Positions 42,080 to 52,214 of a stretch of DNA of 64,000 bases are shown here, in pieces; within the stretch, counting starts at the first letter, position 1; each line of letters opens with the position of its first letter. Made by a program: the position numbers and the translations under genes. Source of the DNA: Paenibacillus silagei (GTDB lineage: Bacteria > Bacillota > Bacilli > Paenibacillales > Paenibacillaceae); assembly GCF_017874735.1 (NCBI RefSeq), contig NZ_JAGGLV010000007.1:244658-308657 (forward strand), read 5' to 3'. The notes under the pieces are model-generated. The model made no database searches. It saw only the letters and a program-made list of their open reading frames with translations, and was not told the DNA's origin.

Positions 42080-43052
42080 TGCCATGGGCGGGGATAATGC
42101 TCCTGAATGTAATGTGGAAGGCGCGCTGGCAGCGGCTGCGGAGTGGAATGACATAGAGATCATACTGGTCGGTGATGAAGCGCGGCTTGAGCCGCTGCTG
42201 AAGACTAAGCCTTCTAACGTTACCGTACGTCATGCCGGGGATGTGATCGGTTCGGATGAAGAGCCTGTGAAGGCAGTCCGCCGCAAAAAGGACTCGTCCA
42301 TGGTCGTAGCCGGACGGATGGTCCGCGAGGGTGAGGCCGATGCCATGATCTCCTCTGGGAATACCGGAGCATTGATGACTACAGGACTTCTGGTAGTCGG
42401 AAGAATGGAAGGGATCGAGCGGCCGGCGCTGGCTCCGATGATTCCGACGCTGGATGATGTCGGTGTGCTGGCCCTGGATCTTGGCGCCAATATGGATGCC
42501 AAGCCGCAGCATCTGGCGCAGTATGCCCAGATCGGCAGCATATACCGCAACAAAGTGCACGGCATTGCGAAGCCCCGGGTAGGCCTGCTGAACGTCGGGA
42601 CGGAGCCGGGCAAGGGCAATGAATTGACCAAGGAAGCCTATCCGCTCCTGGAGGCGCTGCAGGGCATTCATTTTGTCGGCAATGTAGAAGCGCGGGATGT
42701 GCTCACCGGAAGCTGCGATGTGCTGGTCTGTGACGGCTTCGCCGGTAATATACTTCTGAAGACGCTGGAAGGAACAGCCGGCGCAATGTTCTCTCTGCTG
42801 AAGGAGCAGTTCAGCAAATCGCTTAAGACGAAGCTGGGGGCGGCGATCCTGATGCCGGAGCTTAGAAGCCTGAAGGGCAAGATGGATTATAAGGAACATG
42901 GCGGAGCGCCGCTGCTTGGTCTTAGCGGCCTGGTAGTCAAGGGGCATGGTTCGTCCGACGGCAATGCGGTGAAGAATGCGGTAAGACAGGCACGGATTGC
43001 CCTGAAGGCGGATCTGGTGCCTAGTATATCGAAGGAAATTAGCGGGAAGTGA
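42063..43052 (+). CDS. plsX: Phosphate acyltransferase PlsX
   Basis: 329 residues. MRIAIDAMGGDNAPECNVEG, SSGNTGALMTTGL, LDLGAN and the C-terminal KGHGSSDGNAVKNA are family hallmarks. It converts acyl-ACP to acyl-phosphate for PlsY in phospholipid synthesis at the inner face of the membrane. GTG start within the end of fapR (AAGGGGG upstream), ending in a GTGA overlap with fabH. Confidence 0.97.
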   Translation: MRIAIDAMGGDNAPECNVEGALAAAAEWNDIEIILVGDEARLEPLLKTKPSNVTVRHAGDVIGSDEEPVKAVRRKKDSSMVVAGRMVREGEADAMISSGNTGALMTTGLLVVGRMEGIERPALAPMIPTLDDVGVLALDLGANMDAKPQHLAQYAQIGSIYRNKVHGIAKPRVGLLNVGTEPGKGNELTKEAYPLLEALQGIHFVGNVEARDVLTGSCDVLVCDGFAGNILLKTLEGTAGAMFSLLKEQFSKSLKTKLGAAILMPELRSLKGKMDYKEHGGAPLLGLSGLVVKGHGSSDGNAVKNAVRQARIALKADLVPSISKEISGK

Positions 43053-44050
43053 GTGAAGACATGAGACAATTACGTCCGGTAGGAATTATTGGGACTGGGA
43101 AATATGTGCCTGAGAGAATATTAACCAACAGCGATCTGGAGAAGATCGTCGAAACGAATGATGAATGGATTGTCAGCCGCACAGGAATCAGGGAACGGCA
43201 TATTGCGGCCCCGGAGCAGGCTACCTCTGATCTGGCCTATGAAGCGGCCCTGAAGGCACTGGAATCCGCAGGGATGAAGGCCGAGGAGCTCGATCTGATT
43301 ATTGTCGCTACAGTTACACCTGACAGTGCTTTCCCATCCACTGCCTGCATTCTACAGGACAAGCTGGGTGCCAAGAACGCAGCTGCCTTTGATCTGTCGG
43401 CAGCCTGCTCCGGATTCGTCTACAGTCTGGCTACAGCCACGGGCTTTATCCAGAATGGAATGTATAACAATGCGCTGGTGATCGGTGCAGATACGTTGTC
43501 GCGCATTACAGATTATACAGACCGCAATACCTGCGTGCTGTTCGGTGACGGTGCCGGTGCGGTAATCGTCGGCGAGGTTCCGGAAGGACGCGGCTTCCAG
43601 TCCTTCGATCTTGGAGCGGAAGGCTCTGGCGGCAGTCTGCTTAATCTGGAAGCGGGCGGCTCACGTCTCCCGGCTTCCCAGCAGACCGTAGAAGACAAGA
43701 AGCACTTCATCTATATGAATGGCCGCGAGGTCTTCAAGTTCGCAGTACGCGTCATGGGATCGGCCACGGAGCGTGTGCTTACCAAGGCGGGATTGTCTAA
43801 GGAGAATATCGACTTGTTCGTGCCGCATCAGGCCAACATCCGGATTATTCAATCCGCTATGCAGCGTCTGGATCTGCCGCCGGAGAAGGTTGTAGTCAAC
43901 GTTGATAAATACGCGAATACCTCCGCTGCCTCCATTCCGCTGGCGCTTGTAGAAGCAGCCGAGGAAGGCCGGATGAAGGCAGGCGATGCAGTGCTTATGG
44001 TCGGCTTCGGCGGCGGACTTACCTGGGGCGCTTCTGTGCTGATCTGGTAA
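43049..44050 (+). CDS. fabH: Beta-ketoacyl-ACP synthase III
   Basis: 333 residues. The catalytic triad is seen in DLSAACSGFVY (Cys), VPHQANIRI (His) and VDKYANTSAASI (Asn). It condenses acetyl- or branched acyl-CoA with malonyl-ACP to start fatty-acid chains. GTG at 43049 overlaps the plsX stop; an ATG at 43061 is an alternative start with a weak ribosome site. Bacillus keeps fabH elsewhere; its position here is the Paenibacillus arrangement. Confidence 0.96.
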   Translation: MSEDMRQLRPVGIIGTGKYVPERILTNSDLEKIVETNDEWIVSRTGIRERHIAAPEQATSDLAYEAALKALESAGMKAEELDLIIVATVTPDSAFPSTACILQDKLGAKNAAAFDLSAACSGFVYSLATATGFIQNGMYNNALVIGADTLSRITDYTDRNTCVLFGDGAGAVIVGEVPEGRGFQSFDLGAEGSGGSLLNLEAGGSRLPASQQTVEDKKHFIYMNGREVFKFAVRVMGSATERVLTKAGLSKENIDLFVPHQANIRIIQSAMQRLDLPPEKVVVNVDKYANTSAASIPLALVEAAEEGRMKAGDAVLMVGFGGGLTWGASVLIW

Positions 44051-44163
44051 GAATCGGGGCATTACTAGTGAATAATCGGAATTAATAATAGCAACGATGC
44101 AGCTCTTCTCAGGCGTTATGTGCCCGGCGGAGCTGCAGCTAACGGGAAGGAGCTTTAACCCTC

Positions 44164-45087
44164 ATGAGCAAAATCGCATTTGTCTTTCCCGGTCAGGGTG
44201 CACAGGCAATCGGTATGGGTAAGGATGTATATGAAGCATTGCCTCAGAGCCGTGCAGTCTTTGAAAAGGGTGACGAGGTGCTTGGATTTCCGCTGAGCGG
44301 GCTAATATTTGAAGGGCCGGACAGCGAGCTTAAGCAGACGGTGAACACTCAGCCGGCACTGGTTACAGCCAGTGTGGCTTATCTGGAAGCGCTAAGCGGC
44401 CTCCAGGTTACGCCGGATTATGTGGCAGGCCACAGTCTTGGCGAATATAGCGCTCTTGTGGCAGCCGGCGTGCTGTCCTATGAAGATGCTGTAAGGCTGG
44501 TCCGCCTGCGCGGACAATTCATGGAAGAAGCAGTTCCCGGAGGACAGGGGGCTATGGCAGCGGTGCTTGGAGCAGACCGTGAGGCGCTTACGGAATTATG
44601 CCGCAGTATTACAGCAGCGGGTACTCCCGTTGAACTGGCGAATGTCAATTGTCCGGGACAGATTGTGGTGTCCGGTTCCGTAGCCGGTGTAGATGAGGTG
44701 GTCCAGCGTGTGAAGGAAGCCGGGGGCAAACGGGCGATTCCGCTGGAGGTTAGCGGGCCGTTCCACTCCTCATTAATGAAGGGTGCGGCTGAGCGGCTGG
44801 CTGCTGAGCTCGAGAAGGTAACCTTCAATGCTCCTGCTATGCCGGTAGTGGTCAATGTCACCGCTGCTCCGGTGACAGACCCTGAAGAAATCCGCAAGCT
44901 GCTGGTAGAACAGGTATATTCTCCGGTACTCTGGCAGGATAGCGTGGAATGGCTCATTGGCGCAGGTGTAGATACTTTTGTAGAGATTGGCTCCGGCAGT
45001 GTGCTGGCTGGCCTGATCCGCAAGATTGACAGGAAGGTCAAGGTTGTGAATATCAACAGTCTGGAGAGCGTGCAGGCTGGCTGGTAA
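44164..45087 (+). CDS. fabD: Malonyl-CoA:ACP transacylase
   Basis: 307 residues. FVFPGQGAQAIGMG, nucleophile elbow GHSLGEYSAL and later GPFHSSLM (His) are diagnostic. It loads malonyl groups onto ACP. AAGGAGC precedes the ATG. The 113-base gap after fabH holds an inverted repeat (GCAGCTC ... GAGCTGC, 44098-44135) that could be a weak attenuator or processing site. Confidence 0.97.
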   Translation: MSKIAFVFPGQGAQAIGMGKDVYEALPQSRAVFEKGDEVLGFPLSGLIFEGPDSELKQTVNTQPALVTASVAYLEALSGLQVTPDYVAGHSLGEYSALVAAGVLSYEDAVRLVRLRGQFMEEAVPGGQGAMAAVLGADREALTELCRSITAAGTPVELANVNCPGQIVVSGSVAGVDEVVQRVKEAGGKRAIPLEVSGPFHSSLMKGAAERLAAELEKVTFNAPAMPVVVNVTAAPVTDPEEIRKLLVEQVYSPVLWQDSVEWLIGAGVDTFVEIGSGSVLAGLIRKIDRKVKVVNINSLESVQAGW

Positions 45088-45138
45088 GTAGCTTGGCCTA
45101 ACCGCAGCCGCATGATTATCGAAGGGGGACAACATAGC

Positions 45139-45888
45139 ATGTTTGCAGCACTAAAAGGTCAGACCGCCCTTGTAACCGGAGGGTCCCGGGGGATCGGCCG
45201 CAGCATTGCCTTGGCACTCGCTGCTCATGGCGTGAAGGTCGCGGTGAACTATTCCGGCAGCCTTCAGGCGGCTGAAGAGACCGTGGCCCGGATTCACGAG
45301 CTGGGCTCGGAAGGAATCGCTCTGCAGGGGAATGTCGGCCGCAGCAGTGACGCCGAGAACCTGGTCAAAGAGGTTATCCAGACCTGGGGAAAAATCGATA
45401 TCCTGGTGAACAATGCGGGCATTACCCGGGACAATCTGATCATGCGTATGAAAGAGGAAGAATTCGATCAGGTCATCGAGACGAATCTGAAGGGCGTCTT
45501 CAACTGCCTGAAGGCAGTAACCCGCCCGATGATGAAGCAGCGTTATGGCCGGATCATCAATATTTCCTCGGTTGTGGGCGTGACGGGGAATCCCGGACAG
45601 GTGAATTATACCGCTGCCAAGGCAGGGGTAATCGGCATGACGAAGTCTGCGGCCCGCGAGCTGTCTTCACGTGGAATCACAGTGAACTGCATCGCACCAG
45701 GCTTCATTGATACCGACATGACCCGCGAGTTGTCCGATGAGGTTCGCAGCGAGCTGATCAAGGGGATTCCCTTGGGAGAGCTTGGGCGGGCGGAGGACAT
45801 TGCGAATGCGGCGGTATTCCTGGCTTCGGAAGGGGCAGCTTACATGACAGGCCAGACGCTTCATGTGGATGGCGGAATGTACATGTAA
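45139..45888 (+). CDS. fabG: 3-oxoacyl-ACP reductase
   Basis: 249 residues, classical short-chain dehydrogenase: [12 protein letters not shown] for NADP(H), NNAG, catalytic Ser in NISSVVG and YTAAKAG (Tyr and Lys). It reduces 3-oxoacyl-ACP in each elongation round. ATG at 45139 is set by GAAGGGGGA about ten bases upstream; an upstream ATG at 45112 has no ribosome site. Confidence 0.97.
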   Translation: MFAALKGQTALVTGGSRGIGRSIALALAAHGVKVAVNYSGSLQAAEETVARIHELGSEGIALQGNVGRSSDAENLVKEVIQTWGKIDILVNNAGITRDNLIMRMKEEEFDQVIETNLKGVFNCLKAVTRPMMKQRYGRIINISSVVGVTGNPGQVNYTAAKAGVIGMTKSAARELSSRGITVNCIAPGFIDTDMTRELSDEVRSELIKGIPLGELGRAEDIANAAVFLASEGAAYMTGQTLHVDGGMYM

Positions 45889-46012
45889 GGCTTCGCAGGG
45901 CGTTAGATCGTTACGGGTGAAGATGGACAGAGGCGGCCAGGGCAGCGTTTTTTATGCTCTATGGTATTTTGACTTCATATCTCGTATAATACCAAAAGAG
46001 GAGGTGAACCGG

Positions 46013-46246
46013 ATGTCCGATGTATTGGAGCGTGTAACACGCATTGTCATCGACCGCTTAGGTGCCGATGAAGCAGAGGTAACATTAGAAGCGTCTTTCA
46101 AAGATGATTTAGGTGCTGATTCTCTTGATGTTGTAGAATTGGTAATGGAATTGGAAGATGAATTCGACATGGAAATCTCTGATGAAGATGCAGAGAGAAT
46201 TACGACCGTGGGTGAAGTTGTGAAGTACATACAATCTCATACCTAG
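46013..46246 (+). CDS. acpP: Acyl carrier protein
   Basis: 77 residues, very acidic. The phosphopantetheine attachment site is Ser37 in [21 protein letters not shown] precedes the ATG. The codon choice is AT-richer than in the neighbouring fab genes, as usual for highly expressed acpP. A TATAAT (45985-45990) upstream may give an extra promoter, though no good -35 is placed. A hairpin follows the stop. Confidence 0.98.
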   Translation: MSDVLERVTRIVIDRLGADEAEVTLEASFKDDLGADSLDVVELVMELEDEFDMEISDEDAERITTVGEVVKYIQSHT

Positions 46247-46262
46247 AGTCATATGATTGAGG

Positions 46263-46286
46263 GTCCCGTTCCTGCCAGGGCGGGAC
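46263..46286 (+). terminator. Hairpin after acpP (partial terminator)
   Basis: GTCCCG (46263-46268) and CGGGAC (46281-46286), followed by a pyrimidine-rich TTCTCCTCATTTT. It probably trims acpP transcripts while some reading continues to fabF. Confidence 0.65.
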
Positions 46287-46422
46287 TTCTCCTCATTTTA
46301 CAGTGATAATAACTGAACCGCAGATTAACTAATCCTGCGGCGACTGCAGTTTATATAGACATCTGGTATGTTTGCGTTTACACATTGTAGAGGTACACAG
46401 CCTATAGACGGGGTGATTATGT

Positions 46423-47661
46423 TTGAATCATAGAGTAGTTGTAACTGGTATGGGTGTAATGACTTCGCTGGGTAAGGATCTTGAGACGTTCTGGGATAGC
46501 CTCATGAGCGGCAAGTCCGGAGTATCCCTGGTTGAAGCTTTTGATGTCAGTGAATATCCAACAAGAATTGCTTCCTCGGTCAAGGATTTCGATGCGGAAG
46601 CACGCTTCGGCCGCAAGGAAGCCCGCAAGATGGACCGGTTCGTACAATTCGCAGTTGCTGCTGGTGAAGATGCGCTGAAGGACAGCGGACTTACGATCGG
46701 TGAAGATATCGATGCAGAGCGGATCGGGGTATCTGTCGGCTCTGGAATCGGCGGCCTCGGCACATGGGAAGATAACCACAACCTGCTGCTCGAAAAAGGC
46801 CCGAAACGGGTCAGCCCGTTCTTCATTCCGATGATGATTGCCAACATGGGCTCCGGCCAGCTGTCGATCAATCTCGGGGCCAAGGGACCGAATACAACGA
46901 CAGTGACCGCTTGTGCAACAGGCAGCCACTCCATCGGAGAATCCTTCCGTCTGATCCAGCGCGGTGATGCGGATGCGATGATCTGCGGCGGTGCGGAAGC
47001 AACCATTCGTCCTACAGGAATGGCAGGCTTTTGTGCAATGAGAGCCATGTCTACCCGCAATGACGAGCCGGAGAAGGCCAGCCGCCCGTTTGATGTGGAC
47101 CGTGACGGCTTTGTCATGGGCGAGGGTGCGGGAATCCTGATTCTCGAATCCCTGGAACATGCCGAGAAGCGCGGAGCCAAGATCTATGCCGAAGTCATCG
47201 GATACGGTCTCAGCGCCGATGCCCACCACATGACGGAGCCTGATCCTGACGGTGCAGCACGCTGCATGAAGATGGCGATCCGTGATGCCGGTATTAATCC
47301 TGAGGATATCGACTACATCAATGCGCATGGTACATCTACACCGGTAGGCGATAAATCCGAGACAGCCGCTGTGAAGAAGGCGCTTGGAGAACATGCGTAC
47401 AAGGTTGCGATCAGCTCAACCAAATCGATGACAGGCCACTTGCTTGGCGCTGCCGGCGGGGTGGAAGCGATTATCTGCGGGCTGTCCCTGCAGAAGGGTA
47501 TGATTGCCCCTACCATCAATTTGGACAACCCTGACCCGGAATGCGATTTGGACTATGTTCCGAATGTGCCACGTCAGGCGGAGCTGAATATCGCGATGTC
47601 GAATTCCTTCGGATTCGGGGGACATAACGCGACCGTTATTCTCAAAAAATATAATAAGTAA
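46423..47661 (+). CDS. fabF: Beta-ketoacyl-ACP synthase II
   Basis: 412 residues. Catalytic Cys in TACATGSHS, and the two His in [12 protein letters not shown] and [11 protein letters not shown]. Elongates acyl-ACP with malonyl-ACP. It starts with TTG at 46423 (GGGGTGA upstream); the ATG four bases earlier is out of frame and stops at once. It is separated from acpP by 176 bases and followed closely by rnc. Confidence 0.97.
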   Translation: MNHRVVVTGMGVMTSLGKDLETFWDSLMSGKSGVSLVEAFDVSEYPTRIASSVKDFDAEARFGRKEARKMDRFVQFAVAAGEDALKDSGLTIGEDIDAERIGVSVGSGIGGLGTWEDNHNLLLEKGPKRVSPFFIPMMIANMGSGQLSINLGAKGPNTTTVTACATGSHSIGESFRLIQRGDADAMICGGAEATIRPTGMAGFCAMRAMSTRNDEPEKASRPFDVDRDGFVMGEGAGILILESLEHAEKRGAKIYAEVIGYGLSADAHHMTEPDPDGAARCMKMAIRDAGINPEDIDYINAHGTSTPVGDKSETAAVKKALGEHAYKVAISSTKSMTGHLLGAAGGVEAIICGLSLQKGMIAPTINLDNPDPECDLDYVPNVPRQAELNIAMSNSFGFGGHNATVILKKYNK

Positions 47662-47675
47662 GGGGAGACAGTGCA

Positions 47676-48380
47676 GTGAAAGGAGACCTGAAGCAGTTAC
47701 AAAGCCAACTTCAAATCCAATTTCACGATCCTGTACTTCTGAAGCAGGCTTTCACCCATGCATCTTATGTGAACGAACACCGGTTCAATCAGCATCAGGA
47801 CAACGAGCGCCTGGAGTTCCTGGGTGATGCGGTGCTTGAGCTGACGGTGTCCGAATATCTGTATAATCTGCTCCCGGACAGGCCCGAGGGAGAATTGACC
47901 AAGCTGCGTGCTGCGATTGTCTGTGAGCCGTCGCTGGTCCGGTTCGCCGAGACCTTGGGCTTCGGGCGGTATGTACTGCTGGGAAAAGGGGAAGAGCTTA
48001 CGGGCGGACGTACCCGCCCGGCTCTGCTGGCTGATGTGTTCGAAGCCTTCGTGGGAGCGCTCTATCTCGATCAGGGACTGGAGACGGCCAGGAGATTCCT
48101 GGATAATCACGTATTTCCGCTGGTGGAAACCGACGGTAAGCTGCAAATGCAGATGAGCGACTTCAAGACAGAGCTTCAGGAACTGATACAGCATCATGGG
48201 ATGGGTACGCTGGAATATCGGATTATTGAAGAACGCGGACCGGCGCATGAGCGTGAGTTCGTCTCAGAAGTATATATGGCCAGCCGTTCACTCGGCAGCG
48301 GCAGCGGCCGCTCCAAGAAGGAAGCGGAGCAGCAGGCAGCGGCAGCGGCATTATTGCTTCTGAAGGAAGATGGTGCCTGA
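47676..48380 (+). CDS. rnc: Ribonuclease III
   Basis: 234 residues. The RNase III signature [14 protein letters not shown] is present, with the acidic metal ligands (Asp in [13 protein letters not shown]). The C-terminal double-stranded RNA-binding domain ends in [16 protein letters not shown]. It processes rRNA precursors and cuts dsRNA. GTG start 15 bases after fabF. Followed by a strong terminator that separates it from smc. Confidence 0.97.
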   Translation: MKGDLKQLQSQLQIQFHDPVLLKQAFTHASYVNEHRFNQHQDNERLEFLGDAVLELTVSEYLYNLLPDRPEGELTKLRAAIVCEPSLVRFAETLGFGRYVLLGKGEELTGGRTRPALLADVFEAFVGALYLDQGLETARRFLDNHVFPLVETDGKLQMQMSDFKTELQELIQHHGMGTLEYRIIEERGPAHEREFVSEVYMASRSLGSGSGRSKKEAEQQAAAAALLLLKEDGA

Positions 48381-48411
48381 AGGCACAGATGAACATCTGA
48401 AATGCGGAGTA

Positions 48412-48476
48412 GAGCAGCAATGGTCTGAATGCCGGCGGTTCGGCGGAAGTCAGACTTTTGCTGCTCTTTTTCGAAA
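48412..48476 (+). terminator. Terminator after rnc
   Basis: GAGCAGCAA (48412-48420) and TTGCTGCTC (48468-48476) with inner GTCTGA/TCAGAC, then TTTTTC. Confidence 0.9.
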
Positions 48477-48555
48477 GATCAGAAATGATATGTTTTGGGG
48501 TAAACATCGAAGCAGGTGCACCACTTTATGGGGTTGTTTTGGCAAGGAAACACTA

Positions 48556-48564
48556 TGGTATAAT
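48556..48564 (+). promoter_or_regulatory. Extended -10 promoter of smc
   Basis: TGG followed by TATAAT (48559-48564) forms an extended -10; the -35 is weak (TTTTGG or TTGTTT). It lies 24 bases before the smc ATG. Confidence 0.75.
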
Positions 48565-48587
48565 GGGTCAGAGGTGAGTAGCGAGTT

Positions 48588-51500
48588 ATGTTTCTGAAAC
48601 GGATTGAATTAGCAGGCTTCAAATCATTTGCCGACAAAACAGAGATGGAATTTGTGCGCGGAATAACGGCTGTAGTCGGCCCGAACGGCAGCGGCAAAAG
48701 TAACATATCCGACGGCATCCGCTGGGTGCTTGGGGAGCAGAGTGCCAAATCCCTGCGCGGCGGCAAGATGGAGGATATTATATTTGCCGGAAGTGATGCC
48801 CGCAAGGCGGTCAACTACGGTGAGGTCTCGCTGACGCTGGATAATGAGGATCATGTGCTGCCGCTGGATTTCAGCGAGGTGACCGTGACCCGGCGTGTCC
48901 ACCGCAGCGGCGACAGTGAATATCTGATCAATAAGCAGGCCTGTAGGCTGAAGGATATTACGGAGCTGTTCATGGATACCGGTATCGGCCGTGAAGCTTA
49001 TTCAATTATCGGACAAGGCCGGATTGAAGAGATTCTCAGTACCCGTTCGGAAGACCGGAGGGGGATCTTTGAAGAGGCTTCAGGTATTGTTAAATATAAG
49101 TCACGTAAAAAGGATGCCGGCCGCAAGCTCGATGAGACCGAGCAGAATTTGCTGCGGATTCATGACCTGATCAGCGAGCTGGAGGATCAGGTGGGACCGC
49201 TGAAGGACCAGTCCGAGAAGGCGATAAGATACAAGGAGCTGCGGGAGCAGCTAAAGCATCTGGAGATTTCGGTATATGTGCATCAGATCGAAGGCATACA
49301 TACATCCTGGCAGGAGGGCAACGCCCGCCTGGAGGTGCTTAAGACGGAGCAGCTGGAGCTGTCCACTATAGTCTCTGCCCATGATGCCAAGCTGGAGAGC
49401 GGCCGGGCGGAGCTGCGTAATTTGGAGCAGGAAGTGGAGAAGCTGCAAGAACAGCTGCTGCGCAGCAGCGAAGCCAACGAGAAGAGCGAAGGCTACGGAG
49501 AACTGCTGAAGGAGCGCCGCAGGAATCTGGAGCAGAACCGGGAACAGCTCATGCAGACTCTGGGTTCTGTAGGCGAACGCTCTGAGGGGCGGCAGCGTGA
49601 GCTGGCGGAGCTTGAGCATAAGCTGAAGCAGACCAGGCAGACGCTTGCGGAGCTGCGGGCACAGCTGGCGGATGAGGAATCGAAGCTGCAGGGTGTGGCC
49701 GGAGGCATCAGCCAGAGCAAGGAAGAGAAGCTGAAGAGCGCTCTGCTTGAGCTGATGAACCTGATGGCCCAGGCGCGCAACGAGATCCGCTATGCGGATC
49801 AGCAGAAGGAGAGCCTGGAGCGGCGGATGAGCCGCAGCCAGGAGGAGAGCGGCAAGTGGACAGCGCGGCTGGAGGAGCTGGTCTCTGCACAGAGCGGGCT
49901 GAAGGATAAGATTGCCGCGCTAGGCAAGGAAATCGGGCTGCTGCGCGGCGCATACATTACGGAGAGCGAGCAGACCGGCAAACGGCAGAAGCTGCTCGAA
50001 GAGACGCAGAGCGGCCTGCGCAAATGGGAGCAGAAGCGCGAAGCCCAGGTGTCCCGGCATGAGACGATGAAGGAAATGCAGGATGATTTTGACGGCTTCA
50101 TGCTTGGAGTCAAAGAGGTGCTGAAGGGCGCGCGCAAAGGACAGCTAAGCGGTGTGCACGGGGCAGTTGCCGAATTGATCTCCGTTCCCGAGAAGCTGGA
50201 AATGGCGATTGAGACCGCCATGGGCGCTTCCTTGCAGCATGTGGTTATGGAGAATGAAGCGGTGTCCCGGCAGGCGATTGCTTTCCTGAAGCAGCGTCAG
50301 CTCGGACGGGCGACCTTCCTCCCGCTTGATGTGATCCGGCCCCGGCAGATTACCGGCAGTGACCGCAGCATGGTTCAAGGTGCTGAAGGGTTTGTCGGTA
50401 TCGCCTCGGAGCTGGTCGGCTATGAAGACAAGTATGGAAGCATTATCGGAAGCCTGCTCGGCAATGTCGTAATCGCTGAGAGTCTGGAGCAAGCGAACCG
50501 CATTGCGGCCAAATGCCAATACCGCTACAGAGTGGTTACGCTGGAAGGCGATGTGGTGAATGCAGGCGGCTCAATGACGGGCGGCAGCCAGCATAAGAAG
50601 AACAACAGCCTGCTTAGCCGCAAGCGTCAGCTTGACCAGCTCTCCGGCGAGATTGAAGAGAGCGAGCAGCAGATTGCCAAGCTGAAGCAGGGGATCAGCC
50701 GCTTGCGCGCTGAACAGGACAAAGGCTCCCAGAAGCTGGAGCAGCTGCGGCATGACGGTGATGAGAAGCGGCTGGAGGAACAGCGCGTATCCGGCGATCT
50801 GAAGCAGCTGGAGCAGGAGCTGCGGCATGTGCAGGAGCAGGTCGAGGGCGCGGGCGCGGAGCGCAGCGGCTTCGAGCAGGAGGTACGCGGGCTGGATGAG
50901 GCCCGCAAGCAGGCGGAAGCAGAGCTGTCCCGGCTGGAGAAGGAAGAGCAGGAGGCGCACGCAGCAATCCGCAGTGCCGAGTCGGACCGCAAGGCGAATG
51001 AATCGGCCAAGGAAGAGCTGCAGGGCAAGCTGACCGGGATGAAGGTCACGGAGGGCAAGCTGGATCAGGAGATCTTCTCGCTGGAGGAGCAGCTGCGCCG
51101 GATGAGGCAGGACGCCGGCTCCCAGGAGAAGGAGCTGCGCCAGAGCCGCAGCCTGCTTATGACCATCGAGCAGGATCTGGAAGAGAATGCACGGGAGACC
51201 GTGAAGCAGAAGGAAGAGGTCAACAGTCTGCGGCTGAGCAAGGAAGATACGTCTGCGAGGCTTGACCTGGCCCGTGCCGACCGCGCGGCGATCTCGCGCA
51301 AGCTGGAGCTGGCCGAAGGCGAGACCAAAGACCAGCGTCAGGCGCTTCGGGCGGTCGAAGACAAGCTCCGGTCCACGGAGGTTGCCGTTGGCCGGCTCGA
51401 TGTGGAGCTGGATAATATCCTCCGCAAGCTGAGCGATGACTACGAGCTGAGCTATGAGCTGGCAAAGCAGCGTTATCCGGTGCCGGAGGATGTGCCTGCG

Positions 51501-52157
51501 GCACAGCTGGAGGTGCAGCGTCTGAAGCGCAGCATCTCAGGTCTGGGCGAGGTCAACCTGGGTGCGATTGAAGAGTATCAGCGGGTGCATGAGCGGTATA
51601 CTTTTCTCAGCGGGCAAAAGGATGATCTGGTGGAAGCCAAAACAACGCTGTATCATGTTATCCATGAGATGGAAGAGGAGATGTCGAAGCGCTTCAAGCA
51701 GACCTTCGATGCCATCCGCCGCGAGTTCGGTACGGTGTTCACGAAACTGTTCGGCGGCGGCCGGGCAGATCTGCAGCTGCTGGACCCTGAGCATATGCTC
51801 GATACAGGGATTGATATCGTCGCCCAGCCGCCGGGCAAGAAGCTGCAGAATCTCCAGCTTCTCTCCGGCGGGGAACGCGCTTTGACCGCGATGGCTCTGC
51901 TGTTCGCCATTCTGCAGGTCAAGCCGGTGCCGTTCTGCGTGCTGGATGAAGTGGAAGCGGCGCTGGATGAAGCCAATGTAGTGCGCTTCGCCCAGTACCT
52001 GCGCGAATTCTCGGAGCAGACGCAGTTCATCGTAGTGACCCACCGCAAGGGAACGATGGAGGAAGCAGACGTACTCTACGGCGTGACGATGGAGGAAGGC
52101 GGCGTGTCCAAGCTCGTATCCGTGCGGCTGGAGGATGAAGAGGCAGAGATAGCTTAA
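48588..52157 (+). CDS. smc: Chromosome segregation ATPase SMC
   Basis: 1189 residues, normal length. The N-terminal head has Walker A GPNGSGKSNISDG; two long coiled coils flank a hinge (about 520-665, including GSMTGGSQHKKNNSLLSR at its end). The C-terminal head has signature LLSGGERALTAMAL and Walker B PFCVLDEVEAALDE. With ScpA and ScpB it forms the condensin that compacts and separates the origin regions. It has its own promoter just upstream and is followed after 57 bases by ftsY, the standard order. Confidence 0.98.
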   Translation: MFLKRIELAGFKSFADKTEMEFVRGITAVVGPNGSGKSNISDGIRWVLGEQSAKSLRGGKMEDIIFAGSDARKAVNYGEVSLTLDNEDHVLPLDFSEVTVTRRVHRSGDSEYLINKQACRLKDITELFMDTGIGREAYSIIGQGRIEEILSTRSEDRRGIFEEASGIVKYKSRKKDAGRKLDETEQNLLRIHDLISELEDQVGPLKDQSEKAIRYKELREQLKHLEISVYVHQIEGIHTSWQEGNARLEVLKTEQLELSTIVSAHDAKLESGRAELRNLEQEVEKLQEQLLRSSEANEKSEGYGELLKERRRNLEQNREQLMQTLGSVGERSEGRQRELAELEHKLKQTRQTLAELRAQLADEESKLQGVAGGISQSKEEKLKSALLELMNLMAQARNEIRYADQQKESLERRMSRSQEESGKWTARLEELVSAQSGLKDKIAALGKEIGLLRGAYITESEQTGKRQKLLEETQSGLRKWEQKREAQVSRHETMKEMQDDFDGFMLGVKEVLKGARKGQLSGVHGAVAELISVPEKLEMAIETAMGASLQHVVMENEAVSRQAIAFLKQRQLGRATFLPLDVIRPRQITGSDRSMVQGAEGFVGIASELVGYEDKYGSIIGSLLGNVVIAESLEQANRIAAKCQYRYRVVTLEGDVVNAGGSMTGGSQHKKNNSLLSRKRQLDQLSGEIEESEQQIAKLKQGISRLRAEQDKGSQKLEQLRHDGDEKRLEEQRVSGDLKQLEQELRHVQEQVEGAGAERSGFEQEVRGLDEARKQAEAELSRLEKEEQEAHAAIRSAESDRKANESAKEELQGKLTGMKVTEGKLDQEIFSLEEQLRRMRQDAGSQEKELRQSRSLLMTIEQDLEENARETVKQKEEVNSLRLSKEDTSARLDLARADRAAISRKLELAEGETKDQRQALRAVEDKLRSTEVAVGRLDVELDNILRKLSDDYELSYELAKQRYPVPEDVPAAQLEVQRLKRSISGLGEVNLGAIEEYQRVHERYTFLSGQKDDLVEAKTTLYHVIHEMEEEMSKRFKQTFDAIRREFGTVFTKLFGGGRADLQLLDPEHMLDTGIDIVAQPPGKKLQNLQLLSGGERALTAMALLFAILQVKPVPFCVLDEVEAALDEANVVRFAQYLREFSEQTQFIVVTHRKGTMEEADVLYGVTMEEGGVSKLVSVRLEDEEAEIA

Positions 52158-52214
52158 TTAGACGCAGGATTCATGAAGTGATCCCTATAACCCTTTAGGA
52201 GGAAGCATAAGCAT

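Noticed and set aside
42012..42947. 311-residue minus-strand ORF opposite plsX
   Set aside because: Antisense shadow of a well-recognised essential gene; composition is skewed to Arg/His/Gln.
45969..45990. TTGACT and TATAAT as an acpP promoter
   Set aside because: The spacer is only 10 bases; the -10 may be used with another -35, but this pair cannot work together.
46417..47394. 325-residue minus-strand ORF opposite fabF
   Set aside because: Shadow of fabF with no ribosome site and no recognisable motifs.
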